DNA of 30,999 nucleotides from Sphingomonas sp. CCH10-B3 (GTDB lineage Bacteria; Pseudomonadota; Alphaproteobacteria; Sphingomonadales; Sphingomonadaceae), in contig NZ_LSIJ01000039.1 of assembly GCF_001556185.1 (NCBI RefSeq), forward strand, positions 1 through 30,999, read 5' to 3'. Under the pieces are notes generated by a model. That model was given only the letters and a program-made list of their open reading frames with translations. It was not told the DNA's origin and did not search any database. Positions 30,528-30,999 of this stretch are shown here, piece by piece (position 1 is the first letter of the stretch; each line of letters opens with the position of its first letter). A program made the position numbers and the translations under genes.

Positions 30528-30899
30528 ATGAGCCGCTATTTCACCGAAGATCATGAATGGGTCGAACTCGATGGCGAGATCGGCACCGTGGGCATCACCG
30601 AATACGCGCAGGAGCAGCTCGGCGACATCGTGTTCGTCGACGTGCCCGAGGAAGGCAAGGAAGTGACCAAGGGCGACGAAGCCGCCGTGGTCGAATCGGT
30701 CAAGGCCGCGTCCGATGTCTACTCGCCGGTGTCGGGCACCGTGATCGAGGGCAATGCCGCGCTCGCCGATACGCCGGGCCTCGTCAACGAAGACCCCGAA
30801 GGCGACGGCTGGTTCTTCAAGCTGACGCTGTCCGACCCGAGCGAAGTCGAGGGCATGATGGACGAGACCGCCTATCAGGCCTTCGTCGCGAAGCTGTGA
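30528..30899 (+). CDS. gcvH: Glycine cleavage system H protein
   Basis: A 123-residue lipoyl-carrying GcvH, which shuttles the aminomethyl intermediate from GcvP to GcvT and then to the dihydrolipoamide dehydrogenase. The lipoylation site is Lys59 in [17 protein letters not shown], and the family N-terminus [13 protein letters not shown] is clear. [20 protein letters not shown] and the terminal YQAFVAKL match full-length GcvH. The ATG at 30528 follows ACAGGAGGCC, a strong ribosome binding site, 12 bp after gcvT. gcvP is expected downstream but the window ends within a repeat. Confidence 0.97.
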   Translation: MSRYFTEDHEWVELDGEIGTVGITEYAQEQLGDIVFVDVPEEGKEVTKGDEAAVVESVKAASDVYSPVSGTVIEGNAALADTPGLVNEDPEGDGWFFKLTLSDPSEVEGMMDETAYQAFVAKL

Positions 30900-30908
30900 T
30901 TTTTGCTT

Positions 30909-30999
30909 CCCCTCCCGCGGGCGGGAGGGGGCTGGAGGGTGGGCCCCCTCGGCTTCAACGTTAAGCTTTGCGCTTCAGCCCGAGCGCCCACCCCCGACC
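30909..30999. repeat. REPIN-like doublet after gcvH, cut by the window end
   Basis: The left arm (30909-30930) is CCCCTCCC-GCGGGC-GGGAGGGG, followed by G-rich GGAGGGTGGGCC. After a spacer, GCGCCCACCCCCGACC begins the mirrored inner part at the very end of the window, so the right arm should lie just outside. Same architecture as the glyQ and glyS doublets, with a third core. It directly follows gcvH and may act as a 3' hairpin. Confidence 0.75.

Noticed and set aside
29223..30554. 443-residue minus-strand frame opposite gcvT
   Set aside because: Covers the riboswitch and gcvT on the other strand and has no domain signature; gcvT is unambiguous.

Overview
The window looks like a chromosomal segment from a high-GC alphaproteobacterium, most likely of the Sphingomonadales (Sphingomonas or a relative). 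This rests on base composition, the gene order ispH-thrB-rnhA, the APH-type homoserine kinase, the alphaproteobacterial cpa/tad pilus genes, glyQS next to a pyruvate phosphate dikinase gene, and GC-rich palindromic repeat doublets. It is an inference without database searches. Almost all of the window is ordinary chromosome: no phage, plasmid, transposase, CRISPR, rRNA or tRNA gene was seen.

Layout. 1-3.8 kb, minus strand: ribosomal protein L25, then a probable operon read from 3.7 kb downwards (small XRE regulator, two small membrane proteins, two tandem TraB/GumN-family proteins). 4.0-10.2 kb, plus strand: glyQ and glyS (glycyl-tRNA synthetase alpha and beta) and ppdK. 10.2-13.3 kb: a secreted serine beta-lactamase-fold protein (minus), a DUF1214/DUF1254 gene pair (plus) preceded by five copies of an 8-bp repeat, and a membrane-anchored helix-hairpin-helix protein (minus). 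13.4-20.8 kb, minus strand: a Tad/Flp pilus operon cpaA-cpaB-cpaC-cpaD-cpaE-tadB-tadC, with no cpaF/tadA ATPase gene in its usual place. 20.8-24.4 kb, plus strand: a lysophospholipase-like hydrolase, an FAD oxidoreductase, a DUF1508 protein and a protein with a C-terminal J domain. 24.4-28.3 kb, minus strand: ispH-thrB-rnhA followed by a MotA/ExbB-like membrane coiled-coil protein and a MotB/OmpA-like partner. 28.4-31 kb, plus strand: a small lipoprotein, a tandem glycine riboswitch, gcvT and gcvH; gcvP presumably lies beyond the end.

Glycine metabolism appears twice: charging of tRNA-Gly by GlyQS, and riboswitch-controlled cleavage of excess glycine by the Gcv system. IspH, ThrB and RNase HI form a compact housekeeping operon with overlapping or nearly touching genes.

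The most unusual observation is in glyQS. These essential genes carry at least three, probably four, in-frame palindromic insertions: a REP-doublet in glyQ, a doublet of the same architecture but a different core in glyS, a doublet of a different family further along glyS, and a low-GC hairpin segment in glyS. All keep the reading frame open and account for the excess length of both subunits over the E. coli enzymes. Related doublets, intergenic and cut by the window, sit beside rplY and gcvH. This resembles the protein-coding palindromic elements known from Rickettsia. Second-tier items are the missing Tad ATPase gene, the stator-like pair beside rnhA, the 8-bp tandem repeat, and stacked inverted repeats in the XRE-glyQ interval.
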